From an uncultured Burkholderiales bacterium (GTDB lineage: Bacteria; Pseudomonadota; Gammaproteobacteria; Burkholderiales; Burkholderiaceae_A): a DNA stretch of 64,000 nucleotides. The position numbers were made by a program, and so were the translations under genes. The stretch is taken from the NCBI GenBank assembly GCA_937864175.1, contig CALMJH010000012.1, positions 1 to 64,000 of the forward strand, in the 5' to 3' direction. Under the pieces are notes generated by a model that saw only the letters and a list, made by a program, of their open reading frames with translations, searched no databases and was not told where the DNA came from. Positions 9,833 through 20,523 of this stretch are shown piece by piece. Within the stretch, counting starts at the first letter, position 1. Each line of letters starts with the position of its first letter.

Positions 9833-10708
9833 ATGACTCTCCCAATCGTTTTTACCAAGATGCACGGCGCCGGCAACGACTTCGTGGTCTTGGATGGACG
9901 TGCGGGGCTTGCAGACCATGTCCTGCAGCCGACGACTCTTCAACGCCTGGCCGATCGCCGATTTGGCGTGGGGGCAGACCAGATTCTGGTGGTTGAATCC
10001 AGCCCAGACCCCAGGGCAGATTTTGTCTACCGCATCTTCAATGCGGACGGTCAGGAGGTTGAGCAGTGTGGCAATGGCGCACGCTGTTTCGCCCGCTACG
10101 TCATCGACCATCAATTGGCACCGGGCCCTTCCATTCGAGTCCTGACCAAGGCTGGCCTTATCACCCCCACCGTCGAGCCCTCGGGAGACGTCACCGTGGA
10201 CATGGGCCGTCCAGACCTGCGGGCCCAGAGCCTGCCTTTCTTGGTTCAGGGCCTGGCCACCGAGGTTGTCGGGGGGCAGAGCCGCTATGCCCTCGAGCCG
10301 CCCGGGTCAACGCAGATCTGGTTTGCCCCCGTCAGCATGGGCAACCCGCACCTGGTCACCTGGGTCTCCGATCTCGACCAGGCCGCAGTGGCCGCAATAG
10401 GCAGCTGGCTGCAGTCCCACGAGCGCCTGCCGCAGAGGGTGAATGTGGGTTTTGGGCAGGTCCTCAGTCGCAACAGCCTTCGCCTGAGAGTCTTTGAGCG
10501 AGGCGCCGGAGAGACGCTCGCCTGCGGCACCGGGGCCTGCGCAGCCGTGGTCAGCGGAGTCGCCCAGGGGCTCCTTCAGGCTGACGAGTCAATTGAAGTC
10601 CAGACCCGCGGAGGCCTGCTTCACATTCGATGGCCCGGGACCCCAACAGAGGCGGTCAGCATGACCGGACCCGCCGTGACTGTCTTTACCGGAGAGATCC
10701 ACCTATGA
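9833..10708 (+). CDS. dapF: Diaminopimelate epimerase
   Basis: Converts LL- to meso-diaminopimelate for lysine and peptidoglycan synthesis. The product has 291 residues from ATG 9833, giving the family N-terminus TLPIVFTKMHGAGNDFVVLD. Both catalytic cysteines are present in their motifs, QCGNGARC and ACGTGACA. The long ORF-track start overlaps the acyltransferase and is rejected; ATG 9818 (MHNPV...) is a less likely alternative. The stop overlaps the DUF484 start as ATGA. Confidence 0.95.
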   Translation: MTLPIVFTKMHGAGNDFVVLDGRAGLADHVLQPTTLQRLADRRFGVGADQILVVESSPDPRADFVYRIFNADGQEVEQCGNGARCFARYVIDHQLAPGPSIRVLTKAGLITPTVEPSGDVTVDMGRPDLRAQSLPFLVQGLATEVVGGQSRYALEPPGSTQIWFAPVSMGNPHLVTWVSDLDQAAVAAIGSWLQSHERLPQRVNVGFGQVLSRNSLRLRVFERGAGETLACGTGACAAVVSGVAQGLLQADESIEVQTRGGLLHIRWPGTPTEAVSMTGPAVTVFTGEIHL

Positions 10709-11460
10709 CCACACCACAAGAGCCGCGGCTGGGCCAGCTCCCCGCCCCCGAACTCAACGACCAGTCGGTGGCCCAGTATCTCCGAGCCCACCCAGACTTT
10801 CTGATTCGGCACCCCGCGGTCCTGGCCGAATTACAAGTGCCTCATCTCCAGGCCGGGGCGGCTAGCTCCCTGCTCGAGCGGCAGCTGTTGGTCCTGCGCG
10901 AGAAGATCAAGGCCCTGGAGCACCGCACAGTCGAGATGGTCCGGCATGCCCAAGAAAACGACGCCATCTCTGACAAGCTCATGACTTGGCTGCGCAGCCT
11001 GCTGCTGCAGGCCTCCCCGGTGGCCCGAGCAGACGAGCTGCCGCTTGGTCTGGCCAGGGCCTTCAACATCCCTGTGGTCGGCCTGGGCCTCTGGCGTGGC
11101 CCCGCCGTGAAAGACCTGGACCAGACGACTGACCTGGCCAGGCCCAGCTGGTCTCTGGCCGCCACCGACGAGCTGGCCCAGATGACCGAGGCCCTAAGTC
11201 GGCCGCTCTGCCTGCCTGTGAAGACCCATCAGGCCGGCATGGCCCTGCGGCTTCTCCATGACCAGGAGGTCCAGTCCCTTGCCCTGCTGCCCCTTCGTCA
11301 GGGTGCCTCACCGCAGGCTTTTGGGCTTCTCGTTCTGGCCTCTTCTGACCCGGGCCGCTTCACGCCCGACCATGGGACAGCCTTTCTGGAGCGTATTGCA
11401 GAACTCTCCAGCGCCGCCCTGCTGGGACTCTCGGCGCAGCAGTCTGACCCCACCGCCTAG
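10705..11460 (+). CDS. DUF484 family protein
   Basis: A 251-residue GAF-like protein of unknown biochemical role that usually lies between dapF and xerC in proteobacteria, as here. Visible features are the N-terminal SVAQYLRAHPDFLIRHPAVLAEL, typical of DUF484, then a predicted coiled coil (LLERQLLVLREKIKALEHRT) and a C-terminal GAF-type fold ending in ERIAELSSAALL. The start is set by the ATGA overlap with dapF. No ligand-binding residues can be assigned with confidence. Confidence 0.88.
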   Translation: MTTPQEPRLGQLPAPELNDQSVAQYLRAHPDFLIRHPAVLAELQVPHLQAGAASSLLERQLLVLREKIKALEHRTVEMVRHAQENDAISDKLMTWLRSLLLQASPVARADELPLGLARAFNIPVVGLGLWRGPAVKDLDQTTDLARPSWSLAATDELAQMTEALSRPLCLPVKTHQAGMALRLLHDQEVQSLALLPLRQGASPQAFGLLVLASSDPGRFTPDHGTAFLERIAELSSAALLGLSAQQSDPTA

Positions 11461-11474
11461 CCAAAGGCCAGGCC

Positions 11475-12458
11475 ATGTCCGCGGTCGAGGCCTTTATTGA
11501 GACGCTGAGGCAACAGCGTTACTCAGCCCAGACCCTGGCAGCCTATCGACGAGACCTGCAGGCCCTGACCCAGGGCCTCGGCGAGAAAACCTGGGACCAG
11601 GTCATGCCAGCAGACCTGCGGGCCTTGATGGCGAGCGACCACCAAGGCGGCCTCTCCGCGCGGTCGATTCGCAGGCGGCTGTCTGCCTGGCGAGGCTTTT
11701 TTGATTGGCTGCTTGTACAGGCCCACGGCCCCCGGCCGCCCGCCAATCCGGCCCAGGCCCTCAAGGCGCCCAAAGCGGGGCGGCCACTGCCCAAGGCCCT
11801 GTCGGTCGATGCGGCCTGCGCCTTTGTGGCCAGCCCAACTGACCACCGAGACCATGCCATGCTCGAGCTGCTCTATTCCTGCGGTCTGCGGCTCTCAGAA
11901 TTGGTCAACCTGAACTGCTCTGCCCGACAGTCCCAGGACCACGAGGGCTATGTCGATCTTGAGGCCGGCGAGTTGGTGGTGGTGGGCAAGGGCCGCAAGA
12001 CGAGAAAGCTGCCGGTCGGCCAGCCTGCCTTGGCCGCGCTGGCGGCCTGGCTACCCCAACGGGCCGCGATTCTTCAGGCCCATCCCGACCAGGCCGACCA
12101 GGCGGCGCTCTTTGTCAACCGCCGTGGGCAGCGGCTCTCTGGCCGGACGGTACAACGACAATTTGCCAAGCATGCGCAGGCAGCCGGCCTGGGGCTGCAT
12201 GTCCATCCGCACATGCTTCGACACTCTTTTGCCAGCCATGTCTTGCAGAGTTCAGGCGACCTAAGGGCCGTCCAAGAACTCCTTGGCCATGCCCAGATTG
12301 CGACTACGCAGGTCTACACCCACCTGGACTTCCAGCGACTGGCAGCGGTCTACGACCAGACCCATCCTCGGGCCAAGCGTCAGCCTGGGCACCCTGAAGA
12401 TCCCAGCCAGACTCCAGGCAGCGGCCCGGACTCAGATCCGGGCAAAATAGAACCATGA
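11475..12458 (+). CDS. xerC: Tyrosine recombinase XerC
   Basis: Site-specific recombinase that, with XerD, resolves chromosome dimers at dif. The product is 327 residues with an N-terminal SAM-like core-binding domain ([22 protein letters not shown]) and a C-terminal catalytic domain. The catalytic set is complete: Arg in SCGLRLSEL, Lys in [10 protein letters not shown], HxxR in [10 protein letters not shown], His in LLGHAQI and the nucleophile Tyr in TQVYTHLD. A proline-rich tail of about 30 residues follows the usual end. It overlaps the CobW gene by 4 bp. Confidence 0.94.
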   Translation: MSAVEAFIETLRQQRYSAQTLAAYRRDLQALTQGLGEKTWDQVMPADLRALMASDHQGGLSARSIRRRLSAWRGFFDWLLVQAHGPRPPANPAQALKAPKAGRPLPKALSVDAACAFVASPTDHRDHAMLELLYSCGLRLSELVNLNCSARQSQDHEGYVDLEAGELVVVGKGRKTRKLPVGQPALAALAAWLPQRAAILQAHPDQADQAALFVNRRGQRLSGRTVQRQFAKHAQAAGLGLHVHPHMLRHSFASHVLQSSGDLRAVQELLGHAQIATTQVYTHLDFQRLAAVYDQTHPRAKRQPGHPEDPSQTPGSGPDSDPGKIEP

Positions 12459-13426
12459 TTCCTGTCACCATCCTGACCGGCTTTTTGGGCGCCGGAAAAA
12501 CCACCCTCCTCAAACGCATCCTCTCGGAGCAGCATGGCCAGCGCATTGCGGTCATTGAGAACGAATTCGGCGAGGAGAGCATTGACAACGAGCTGCTCTT
12601 TGAAGACCAGCAAGAGCGCATCATCGAGATGAACAACGGCTGTCTCTGCTGCACGGTCCGCGGTGACCTGGTGGACATGCTGGCCAAATTGCACCAGCGT
12701 CGAACCGCGGGCGAAATCGCCTTCGACCGCGTCATCATCGAGACCACCGGACTGGCCGAACCCGGCCCGGTTGCCCAGACATTTTTTGTTGACGACCAGA
12801 TTGCCGAGCAATACCTGCTCGACGCCATCATCACCCTGGTCGACGCCTGCCACGGCCAGCAGCAACTCGATGCCAATCCAGAGGCCCAGTCCCAGGTCGG
12901 GTTTGCCGACCGCCTCCTTCTCTCAAAGTCAGACCTGGTGACGCCCCAACAACGCGACGACCTGGTCGCCCGGATTCGTCGCATGAATCCAAGGGCCCCC
13001 ATCGAGTTCGTGCATTTTGGTCAGGCCGATCTGCAGTCCATCTTGGACATTCGAGGCTTTAATCTGAATGCCGTCTTGGAGGTGGACCCCGACTTCCTGG
13101 ATGCGGACCGGCACGACCATCACCATGCCGATGACGTCTCGTCATTTCTTTTCAAGGCCGACCGTCCTTTCGATGCAGACCGGTTCGAGGGCTTTATGGG
13201 CGCGGTCTCTCAGGCCTATGGCCCCCAGCTGCTGCGCTACAAGGGCGTCCTCTGGGTGAAGGGCAGCGACCACCAGATGGTCTTCCAGGGGGTTCACATG
13301 CTGATGGGAGGCGACAAGGGAAGACCCTGGGCTGCTGGCGAGAAACGGGAGACCAAGATGGTCTTCATCGGCCGTAAACTCCCCCGCGATACAATCCTAA
13401 AAGGCCTCCACCAGTGCCTGGTGTAA
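12455..13426 (+). CDS. CobW/COG0523-family metal-chaperone GTPase
   Basis: G3E-family GTPase of 323 residues thought to deliver zinc or another metal to client proteins. The P-loop is GFLGAGKTT (residues 9-17), the metal-binding CxCC is CLCC at 63-66, and ENEFGE follows the P-loop region. A short His/Asp-rich stretch ([12 protein letters not shown]) separates the GTPase and C-terminal CobW domains and could bind metal. It lies directly before dksA. Which metal and which client are unknown; the adjacent DksA lacks a full zinc site. Confidence 0.88.
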   Translation: MIPVTILTGFLGAGKTTLLKRILSEQHGQRIAVIENEFGEESIDNELLFEDQQERIIEMNNGCLCCTVRGDLVDMLAKLHQRRTAGEIAFDRVIIETTGLAEPGPVAQTFFVDDQIAEQYLLDAIITLVDACHGQQQLDANPEAQSQVGFADRLLLSKSDLVTPQQRDDLVARIRRMNPRAPIEFVHFGQADLQSILDIRGFNLNAVLEVDPDFLDADRHDHHHADDVSSFLFKADRPFDADRFEGFMGAVSQAYGPQLLRYKGVLWVKGSDHQMVFQGVHMLMGGDKGRPWAAGEKRETKMVFIGRKLPRDTILKGLHQCLV

Positions 13427-13475
13427 GCAGGCCCAGCCGATCGATTAGCAGGACCAGTGGTTCAGAAGGGCAGTG

Positions 13476-14809
<1,334 letters not shown>

Positions 14810-14839
14810 ACTGCCCAGGCGTTTGGGACGGGCCTGAGC

Positions 14840-15550
14840 ATGACCCAGCGGCTTCGCAGCCGGGCCAGACCCCTCTGGCTCATCGACCTGGACAACACCC
14901 TTCACGATGCAAGCCACCGCATCATGGCGGAAATTAACCAGCGCATGACGCACTACGTGGCCCAGTCTCTGGACCTCGACTTAGCAGCCGCTAGCGCCCT
15001 GCGAGAGCAGTACTGGCACCGCTACGGCGCTACCCTGCTGGGGCTCGTTCGTCACCATGGCATTGCGGCGGCAGACTTTCTGTCCAAGACCCATCCCCAG
15101 CCCGAAGAGCTGCCGGGCATGATTTCGCATGTGCCGGGACTGGCCCCCAAGCTTCGTCGCCTTGGAGGAGAGCGTTGGCTGCTGACAAACGCACCACGGG
15201 GCTACACCATGGCTTTGCTGCGGCAGCTCGGCATCCAACGAAGCTTCCACCGGGTGGTCTGCATTGAAGACATGTGGGCCCTGGGCCGTCTGCAGCCCAA
15301 GCCCGCCAACTGGCTCTGGCGTTCACTCATCCGTCAGTCCGGCCGCCCGGCCCATTGGCTCACCCTGGTGGACGACAGCCCCGAGAATCTCCAGGCGGCC
15401 CATCGCAGCGGCCTGCGGACTGTCCGGCTCTGGGCCTCGCCCAGCCTGATTGCCCGGACGAGACGCCAGGGCAGGCCTGCAGTTGTGCGCCGCCCCAGTT
15501 ATGTTCGGCATCAAGTAAACTCACTGGCATCGTTGGCCCGTTGGGCCTAA
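14840..15550 (+). CDS. HAD-family pyrimidine 5'-nucleotidase (Sdt1-like)
   Basis: Haloacid-dehalogenase hydrolase of 236 residues, expected to dephosphorylate nucleoside monophosphates. The motif I nucleophile is in LIDLDNTLHD (residues 14-23), motif II is LLTNAPRG, and motif III/IV is KPANW...LVDDSPENL. The helical cap after motif I (INQRMTHYVAQSL) fits the pyrimidine 5'-nucleotidase / SDT1 subgroup. Its position between argB and slmA is typical of Burkholderiales. The preferred substrate cannot be read from the sequence. Confidence 0.85.
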   Translation: MTQRLRSRARPLWLIDLDNTLHDASHRIMAEINQRMTHYVAQSLDLDLAAASALREQYWHRYGATLLGLVRHHGIAAADFLSKTHPQPEELPGMISHVPGLAPKLRRLGGERWLLTNAPRGYTMALLRQLGIQRSFHRVVCIEDMWALGRLQPKPANWLWRSLIRQSGRPAHWLTLVDDSPENLQAAHRSGLRTVRLWASPSLIARTRRQGRPAVVRRPSYVRHQVNSLASLARWA

Positions 15551-15565
15551 CTTTTCGGAGAGGTC

Positions 15566-16186
15566 ATGACCGAGGCCACCCAGCCAGACCAGGACTCAGC
15601 GGGACCCACGCGCAAGCGTCCCAAGCCTGGCGAGCGACGCCTGCAGATTCTGCAGACCATGGCGGGCATGCTCGAAGAGGGCTCTGCCGAGCGCATCACC
15701 ACCGCAGCCCTGGCTGGACGCCTGGGCGTCTCCGAGGCGGCCCTCTATCGACACTTTGCCAGCAAGGCCCAGATGTTTGAAGGTCTGCTGGAGTTCATTG
15801 AGCAGACTATTTTTGGCCTCATCAACCAGATCGAGGCCGGCCAAGACCAGCCGGGTACCAAGGCCAGGGCCATGGTCATGATGCTGCTGAATTTTGCCGA
15901 GAAGAACCCTGGTATGACCAGAGTACTGGTTGGTGACGCCATTGTTTTTGAGCATGGCCGGCTTCAACAACGGGTTAATCAACTCGTGGACCGGGCCCAG
16001 GCCTCTATCCGACAGTCGTTAAAACTCGCCCAGGCCTCTGGCCAGCAGACCATTGACGCCAGCCGCCTGGCAAGTCTGGCCATGGGTTTTGTCCTGGGTC
16101 GTTGGCTGCAGTTTGCAAAGACCAACTTCTCTGCCAAGCCCACCGACGCTGCCGCCGAGATTGTCTCGGCCATGCTGCCAGCCTAG
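15566..16186 (+). CDS. slmA: TetR-family nucleoid occlusion factor SlmA
   Basis: DNA-binding protein that blocks FtsZ ring assembly over the nucleoid. The product is 206 residues; the N-terminal helix-turn-helix reads TTAALAGRLGVSEAALYRHFASK (about residues 47-69). The C-terminal domain includes the conserved VLVGDAIVFEHGRLQQRVNQL typical of SlmA. A GGAGAGG ribosome-binding site precedes the ATG. It converges on the ThiF/MoeB-type gene with only 9 bp between stops and no terminator. Confidence 0.9.
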   Translation: MTEATQPDQDSAGPTRKRPKPGERRLQILQTMAGMLEEGSAERITTAALAGRLGVSEAALYRHFASKAQMFEGLLEFIEQTIFGLINQIEAGQDQPGTKARAMVMMLLNFAEKNPGMTRVLVGDAIVFEHGRLQQRVNQLVDRAQASIRQSLKLAQASGQQTIDASRLASLAMGFVLGRWLQFAKTNFSAKPTDAAAEIVSAMLPA

Positions 16187-16195
16187 ACTGCCAGC

Positions 16196-16966
16196 TTAGA
16201 GGCCCGCGGGTCGCCCAGCGCAGACCGAGCAGCCGGAGTGACGCAAGACCCTTACCGCCTGAATCTCCAACGACCTGCTGTCGACCAGACGAAGCAGACC
16301 CGTCTGCACCGGCAGCCCGGCCAACCACTTCAGTGCCTCATGGGCCTGCATCAGACCCACCAGGCCAGCCGCAGTAGAGAAGACCCCAAAGGCGCCGCAG
16401 GCCGCATCGGCCTGCTGGGTGGTCGGATCAAAGAGGCAGGCATAGCAGCCGGCTGTAGGGTCCAGTGGGTCTAGCAACAGCAACTGACCGGACCACTGGA
16501 TGACCGAGGCCATGACCAGCCGCCGGCCGAGGCGGTGGCAGAGTCGGTTGATGAGTTGCCGGGTCTCGAACTGATCGGTGCAGTCGACGACCAGGTCGGC
16601 CTCTGCGATCCAGTCGGGTAGGTTGTGGGCATCGGCCTGCACGGCCGAGGCCTGGACCTGACACTGCGGCGCGAGACGACCCAGTGCCGCCGCACCGACC
16701 AAGACTTTGGGCTGTCCCTCATCGGCTGGCCCGAACAGCACCTGACGTGGCAGGTTGGAGAGATTGACCAGGTCGCCGTCCACCCAGTGCAGATGGCCGA
16801 CCCCTCCAGCCGCCAGGTAGAGGGCAACCGGACAGCCCAGGCCACCAGCACCGATCACCAGGACCCGGGACTGTCGCAGTCGCGACAGGGCGGCCTCATC
16901 GAGGTCCTCAAGCAGCAGGGTCCTGCTAAAGAGCAGTTCTTCTTGGGCTGAGGAGAGGGCAGTCAA
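16196..16966 (-). CDS. moeB: HesA/MoeB/ThiF-family adenylyltransferase
   Basis: E1-like enzyme that adenylates the C-terminus of a ubiquitin-like sulfur carrier (MoaD or ThiS). The product has 256 residues. Visible features are the nucleotide-binding GAGGLGCPVALYLAAGGVG, the arginine finger SNLPRQ, the VDCTDQFETR region, and two CxxC pairs (CYAC and CSVC) forming the structural zinc site. A cysteine in AACGAFGVF lies near the usual catalytic position. No moaD or thiS gene is close, so MoeB versus ThiF is unresolved; the symbol is the more usual annotation. Confidence 0.82.
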   Translation of the reverse strand: MTALSSAQEELLFSRTLLLEDLDEAALSRLRQSRVLVIGAGGLGCPVALYLAAGGVGHLHWVDGDLVNLSNLPRQVLFGPADEGQPKVLVGAAALGRLAPQCQVQASAVQADAHNLPDWIAEADLVVDCTDQFETRQLINRLCHRLGRRLVMASVIQWSGQLLLLDPLDPTAGCYACLFDPTTQQADAACGAFGVFSTAAGLVGLMQAHEALKWLAGLPVQTGLLRLVDSRSLEIQAVRVLRHSGCSVCAGRPAGL

Positions 16967-16991
16967 GGTCCGAGCCAGCGGTGGAACAGGA

Positions 16992-18410
16992 CTACTTCTT
17001 GGCTGCAGTGGGCTCCGGCGCAGGGCTGGTCTTCACCGGCTGGCCCTGCAGCAGTGCCAAGGCCTGGCTTAGCTGGTAGTCCTCTTTGGACCCAAAAACA
17101 ATGGGCTTTCGGTCGCTGGCAGGTGCTTGGCCCGCGGCACGCTGGTCTTGCCCGGCCGACCCGGTCTCGGCCTTGTTCTCGAGGTGCCGATTGAGGTCTG
17201 CCTCACGAAGCCGGAATCGATCCGTGATGTCCCCCTCGGGGGTCTCCTCCACCCAGAGATCGGGACGAATGCCGGTGGCCTGAATGGACCGGCCTTTGGG
17301 CGTGAAGTACCGGGCCGTGGTGAGCTTGATGGCCGTGCTGCTGGTGAGCGGCAGAATGGTCTGGACCGATCCCTTCCCGAAGGTCTGGGTGCCCAGGACT
17401 TTGGCACGGCCATGGTCCTGAAGAGCGCCCGCCACAATCTCGGAGGCCGAGGCAGAGCCAGCATTGACCAGGACCACCATGGGCAGCTGTCGAACCTTGG
17501 GATGCAGGCCTGCCAGGGGATCTGCACCGCCCCGGACATAGTCCTCGGGCAGGGCCCGGTAGATGCGTTTGGCGTCTTCTTGCCGGCCATCGGTACTCAC
17601 CACCGTCAGGCCTTCTTTCACAAAGGCCGCGGTGACACCGACCGCCGCGTGCAGAAGGCCGCCGGGGTCGTTGCGCAGGTCTAGGACCAGCCCCTTGATG
17701 GGCTTGCTGGGGTCTTTGCTGGACTGCTCAATGAGTTTGTTGAGATGCGTCGTCATGTTGGCGACGGTGTGCTCCTGAAACTGGGTAATGCGCACAAAGC
17801 CATAGCCGGGCTCTAGCCAGCTGGACTTCACGCTCTGAACCCGAATGACATCGCGAACAATGCCAATCACGATGGGCTGGGCGGCACCCTTGCGAGAGAT
17901 GGTGAGTTCAATCTTGGTCTTGGGCTTGCCGCGCATGAGTTTGACCGCATCTTGCAGGGCCATGCCTTTGGTGGCCTTGTCGTCAATCTTGATGATGAGG
18001 TCACCGGCCTGAACGCCGGCTCGGGCGGCGGGGGTGTCTTCGATGGGCGAGACCACCTTCACGAAACCGTCTTCGGTCCCGACCTCAATGCCCAGGCCAC
18101 CGAATTCGCCCTGGGTGCCGACCTGCAGTTCCTTGAACGCCTCTGCATCCAGGTAGGCCGAGTGGGGATCGAGCCCCGCGAGCATGCCGCTGATGGCTTC
18201 GGTGATGAGCTTTTTGTCTTCAACGGTCTCGACGTAGTTGCCCTTGATGGCCCCATAGACCTCGGCAAACTGCCGCAGCTCGTCGATGGGCAGTGCAATG
18301 CGGCCCTCCCGCTGCGCGAGGGCTGAGAGCCCCGTGCTGATCAGCAGCCCGCTGATAAGACCCGTACCGATCCAGCCTGCGATTTTCCAGCGTGAGGTTG
18401 TAGAGCGCAT
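16992..18410 (-). CDS. ctpA: C-terminal processing peptidase, S41 family
   Basis: Periplasmic serine protease that trims proteins from the C-terminus. The product is 472 residues with an N-terminal signal anchor (IAGWIGTGLISGLLISTGLSA), a PDZ domain (EFGGLGIEVG... PAARAGVQAGDLI) and a peptidase S41 domain. The catalytic Ser is in NAGSASASEIVAGALQDHG and the Lys in TFGKGSVQ. The C-terminal tail is low-complexity and variable. It follows gpmA with the start codon directly adjoining the gpmA stop, so the two are co-transcribed. Confidence 0.92.
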   Translation of the reverse strand: MRSTTSRWKIAGWIGTGLISGLLISTGLSALAQREGRIALPIDELRQFAEVYGAIKGNYVETVEDKKLITEAISGMLAGLDPHSAYLDAEAFKELQVGTQGEFGGLGIEVGTEDGFVKVVSPIEDTPAARAGVQAGDLIIKIDDKATKGMALQDAVKLMRGKPKTKIELTISRKGAAQPIVIGIVRDVIRVQSVKSSWLEPGYGFVRITQFQEHTVANMTTHLNKLIEQSSKDPSKPIKGLVLDLRNDPGGLLHAAVGVTAAFVKEGLTVVSTDGRQEDAKRIYRALPEDYVRGGADPLAGLHPKVRQLPMVVLVNAGSASASEIVAGALQDHGRAKVLGTQTFGKGSVQTILPLTSSTAIKLTTARYFTPKGRSIQATGIRPDLWVEETPEGDITDRFRLREADLNRHLENKAETGSAGQDQRAAGQAPASDRKPIVFGSKEDYQLSQALALLQGQPVKTSPAPEPTAAKK

Positions 18411-19175
18411 CTAGGCCGCCTTGCCTTGGTTGGCAACAGCCGCCATGGCGGCCTCGATCACTGCGGGGTCTGCCAGGTATTGGCGCGACGTGAGCGAGAG
18501 GCTCTGATCGAAGGTCAGGACCATGGGCTGGGCCGTTGGGATGTTGAGGTTGAGAACGTCGGTTTCTGACATGTTTTCTAAAATCTTGATCAGGGCCCGC
18601 AGGGAGTTGCCGTGGGCCGCAATCAGGATACGCTCGCCGTTGGCCAGCCGGGGAACAATCTGATCTTCCCAAAAGGGCTTTACCCGTTCAACCGTGTCGG
18701 CCAGGCATTCGGTCAGGGGTAGCAGGCTGGGGTCGACGCCCTGATAACGGGGGTCATGGCCCGCCCAGTTGGGGTCTTGTCGGGTTATGGCATTGGGCCG
18801 CACATCGTAGGCTCGACGCCAGAGCAAGACCTGCTCCTCGCCATACTTGGCGGCGGTTTCTGACTTGTTCAGACCCGCCAAGGCCCCATAGTGCCGCTCG
18901 TTCAGGCGCCAGTCGCGAACCACGGGGACCCAGAGCTGGTCCAGGGTATCGAGGGTGATCCAGCAGGTCCGAATGGCCCGCTTCAGCACAGAGGTGTAGG
19001 CCACATCAAACTGATAGCCCTGGGACTTCAGCAGCTCTCCCGCCCGAACAGCCTCCTGCCGACCCGCCTCGGTCAGGTCGATGTCGACCCAGCCCGTAAA
19101 ACGATTCTCGAGGTTCCACTGGCTCTGACCGTGGCGCAGCAGGACAACACAGGGGGATTGGGGGGACGTCGACAT
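18411..19175 (-). CDS. gpmA: 2,3-bisphosphoglycerate-dependent phosphoglycerate mutase
   Basis: Interconverts 3- and 2-phosphoglycerate in glycolysis. The product is 254 residues from ATG 19175; the 72-residue extension in the ORF track crosses the divergent rhodanese gene and is rejected. The phosphohistidine motif is [10 protein letters not shown] at about residue 11-20, followed by [10 protein letters not shown], then [10 protein letters not shown] and [10 protein letters not shown] with the second catalytic His. Length and motifs fit the cofactor-dependent dPGM type. Confidence 0.96.
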   Translation of the reverse strand: MSTSPQSPCVVLLRHGQSQWNLENRFTGWVDIDLTEAGRQEAVRAGELLKSQGYQFDVAYTSVLKRAIRTCWITLDTLDQLWVPVVRDWRLNERHYGALAGLNKSETAAKYGEEQVLLWRRAYDVRPNAITRQDPNWAGHDPRYQGVDPSLLPLTECLADTVERVKPFWEDQIVPRLANGERILIAAHGNSLRALIKILENMSETDVLNLNIPTAQPMVLTFDQSLSLTSRQYLADPAVIEAAMAAVANQGKAA

Positions 19176-19216
19176 AGCGCAAACTCTCTTAGACCAGGCT
19201 TCTAAAGCCTCCATTC

Positions 19217-19222
19217 TATAAT
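19217..19222 (+). promoter_or_regulatory. TATAAT -10 box before the rhodanese-grxC-secB-gpsA run
   Basis: A perfect TATAAT lies 35 nt before the TTG start, between the divergent gpmA and rhodanese genes. I see no convincing -35 hexamer at 16-18 nt, so this is only a partial promoter call. Confidence 0.4.
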
Positions 19223-19257
19223 CCGGCTTTTCACCCGTTGCGCCAAAGGAGTCCGGC

Positions 19258-19683
19258 TTGCAGTTTCTTCTCGACAATATCTTTCTGGTGCTGGCCGCCC
19301 TAATCAGTGGGGGCATGCTGCTCGCACCGGCCCTCACCCGCGGTGGGGCTGTGAAATCCATCAACACCCTGACCGCCACCCAGCTGCTCAATGGTCGTCA
19401 GGCCATCTTGGTCGACCTTCGTGAGACCAGCGAGCTCAACAAAGGCACGGTTCCGCAGGCCCGTCACATGCCCAACTCAGGCTTCTCGGCCGCGGCCGAT
19501 GCCCTGGCCAAAGAGGCCCTGGCCGGCAAAGAGCCCAAGCCCGTCATCCTGATGTGTGCAGCCGGCTGGCGCAGCCTGCAGTCGGGCAAGCGCCTTCGCA
19601 AGGCTGGCCTCCAAGAGGTCTACAGCCTCGATGGTGGCTTTGATGCCTGGAAGCAGGCTGGCCTGCCGATCAAAAAAGCCTAA
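19258..19683 (+). CDS. Membrane-anchored rhodanese-like protein
   Basis: A 141-residue protein with an N-terminal membrane segment ([19 protein letters not shown]) and one rhodanese domain. The active-site cysteine is in LMCAAGWRS, and the domain ends with [16 protein letters not shown]. The start codon is TTG, supported by a near-ideal AAAGGAG 7 nt upstream and by the lack of a better ATG. Its place before grxC and secB is common in betaproteobacteria and suggests a thiol or sulfur-transfer role at the membrane; the actual substrate is unknown. Confidence 0.88.
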   Translation: MQFLLDNIFLVLAALISGGMLLAPALTRGGAVKSINTLTATQLLNGRQAILVDLRETSELNKGTVPQARHMPNSGFSAAADALAKEALAGKEPKPVILMCAAGWRSLQSGKRLRKAGLQEVYSLDGGFDAWKQAGLPIKKA

Positions 19684-19703
19684 GACTCACACCGGAGAAC
19701 CCC

Positions 19704-19964
19704 ATGCAAAAAGTCACCATGTACAGCACTGCGGTCTGCCCCTACTGCCAGCGGGCCGAGATGCTGCTCAAGCAGCGAGGCGTCACCGAGATTGAAAAAA
19801 TTCGTATCGACCTCGACCCGGCCCAGCGCGATGAGATGATGGCCAAGACCGGCCGCCGAACCGTGCCGCAGATCTACATCGGTGAGACCCACGTTGGCGG
19901 CTTTGATGACCTAGCGGCCCTCGACAAAGAGGGCGGCCTGCTGCCCCTGCTGCAAAAGGCCTAA
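19704..19964 (+). CDS. grxC: Glutaredoxin 3
   Basis: Small GSH-dependent dithiol oxidoreductase of 86 residues. The active site is CPYC at residues 12-15, with the cis-proline TVPQIYIG and the glutathione-binding HVGGFDDLAAL. Length and spacing are those of the GrxC family. It follows the rhodanese gene by 20 bp and precedes secB by 32 bp in a same-strand run. Confidence 0.95.
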   Translation: MQKVTMYSTAVCPYCQRAEMLLKQRGVTEIEKIRIDLDPAQRDEMMAKTGRRTVPQIYIGETHVGGFDDLAALDKEGGLLPLLQKA

Positions 19965-19996
19965 GCGGCCCCCCTCCACCCACCCGAAAGCCACCC

Positions 19997-20509
19997 ATGT
20001 CCGAGTCCACCACCGCCATCAGCCCAGACCAGTCTGAGCAGCAGGCCATCTTCAATCTCCAGCGCGTCTACCTCAAGGACTGCTCACTCGAGATCCCCGA
20101 GGCACCCACCATCTTCATCGAAGGTGCAGAGCCCAAGCTTCAGTTTGAGTTGGACACCAGCGACCTTGACCTGGGCCAAGACCTCTGTGAGGTCAGCATC
20201 CGCTGCACCGTCACCTGCCAGATGGGCGAGAAGGTGGGCTTTCTCATCGAGGCGACCCAGGCCGCCATCTTTGAAATCAAGGGAGTCTCAGAGGAGCAGC
20301 GTGTGCTGCTCAAGGGCATCTCCTGCCCCAACATCGTCTATCCCTATCTGCGGGCCAATATGGCCGATGTCGTCCAGCGCTCGAGCTTTCCCCCGGTGCA
20401 CCTGGCGGAAATTAATTGGGAGGCCTTCTTCCAGCAGAAGATGGCAAGGCTGGCTGCCCAGTCGGCTGCATCGGGCACGACCGACAGCGGCATCATTCTT
20501 CCCCATTAG
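19997..20509 (+). CDS. secB: Protein-export chaperone SecB
   Basis: Tetrameric cytosolic chaperone that keeps preproteins unfolded and delivers them to SecA. The product is 170 residues. Family blocks are FNLQRVYLKDCSLEIPEAP at the N-terminus, CPNIVYPYLRANMADVVQRSSFPPVHLAEINW towards the C-terminus and a tail of about 20 residues. It is the third gene of the rhodanese-grxC-secB-gpsA run. Confidence 0.97.
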   Translation: MSESTTAISPDQSEQQAIFNLQRVYLKDCSLEIPEAPTIFIEGAEPKLQFELDTSDLDLGQDLCEVSIRCTVTCQMGEKVGFLIEATQAAIFEIKGVSEEQRVLLKGISCPNIVYPYLRANMADVVQRSSFPPVHLAEINWEAFFQQKMARLAAQSAASGTTDSGIILPH

Positions 20510-20523
20510 ATTCACGCGCCAGC

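Noticed and set aside
19176-19391. 72-residue N-terminal extension of gpmA in the ORF track
   Set aside because: It crosses the divergent rhodanese gene and its promoter; the family N-terminus starts at 19175.
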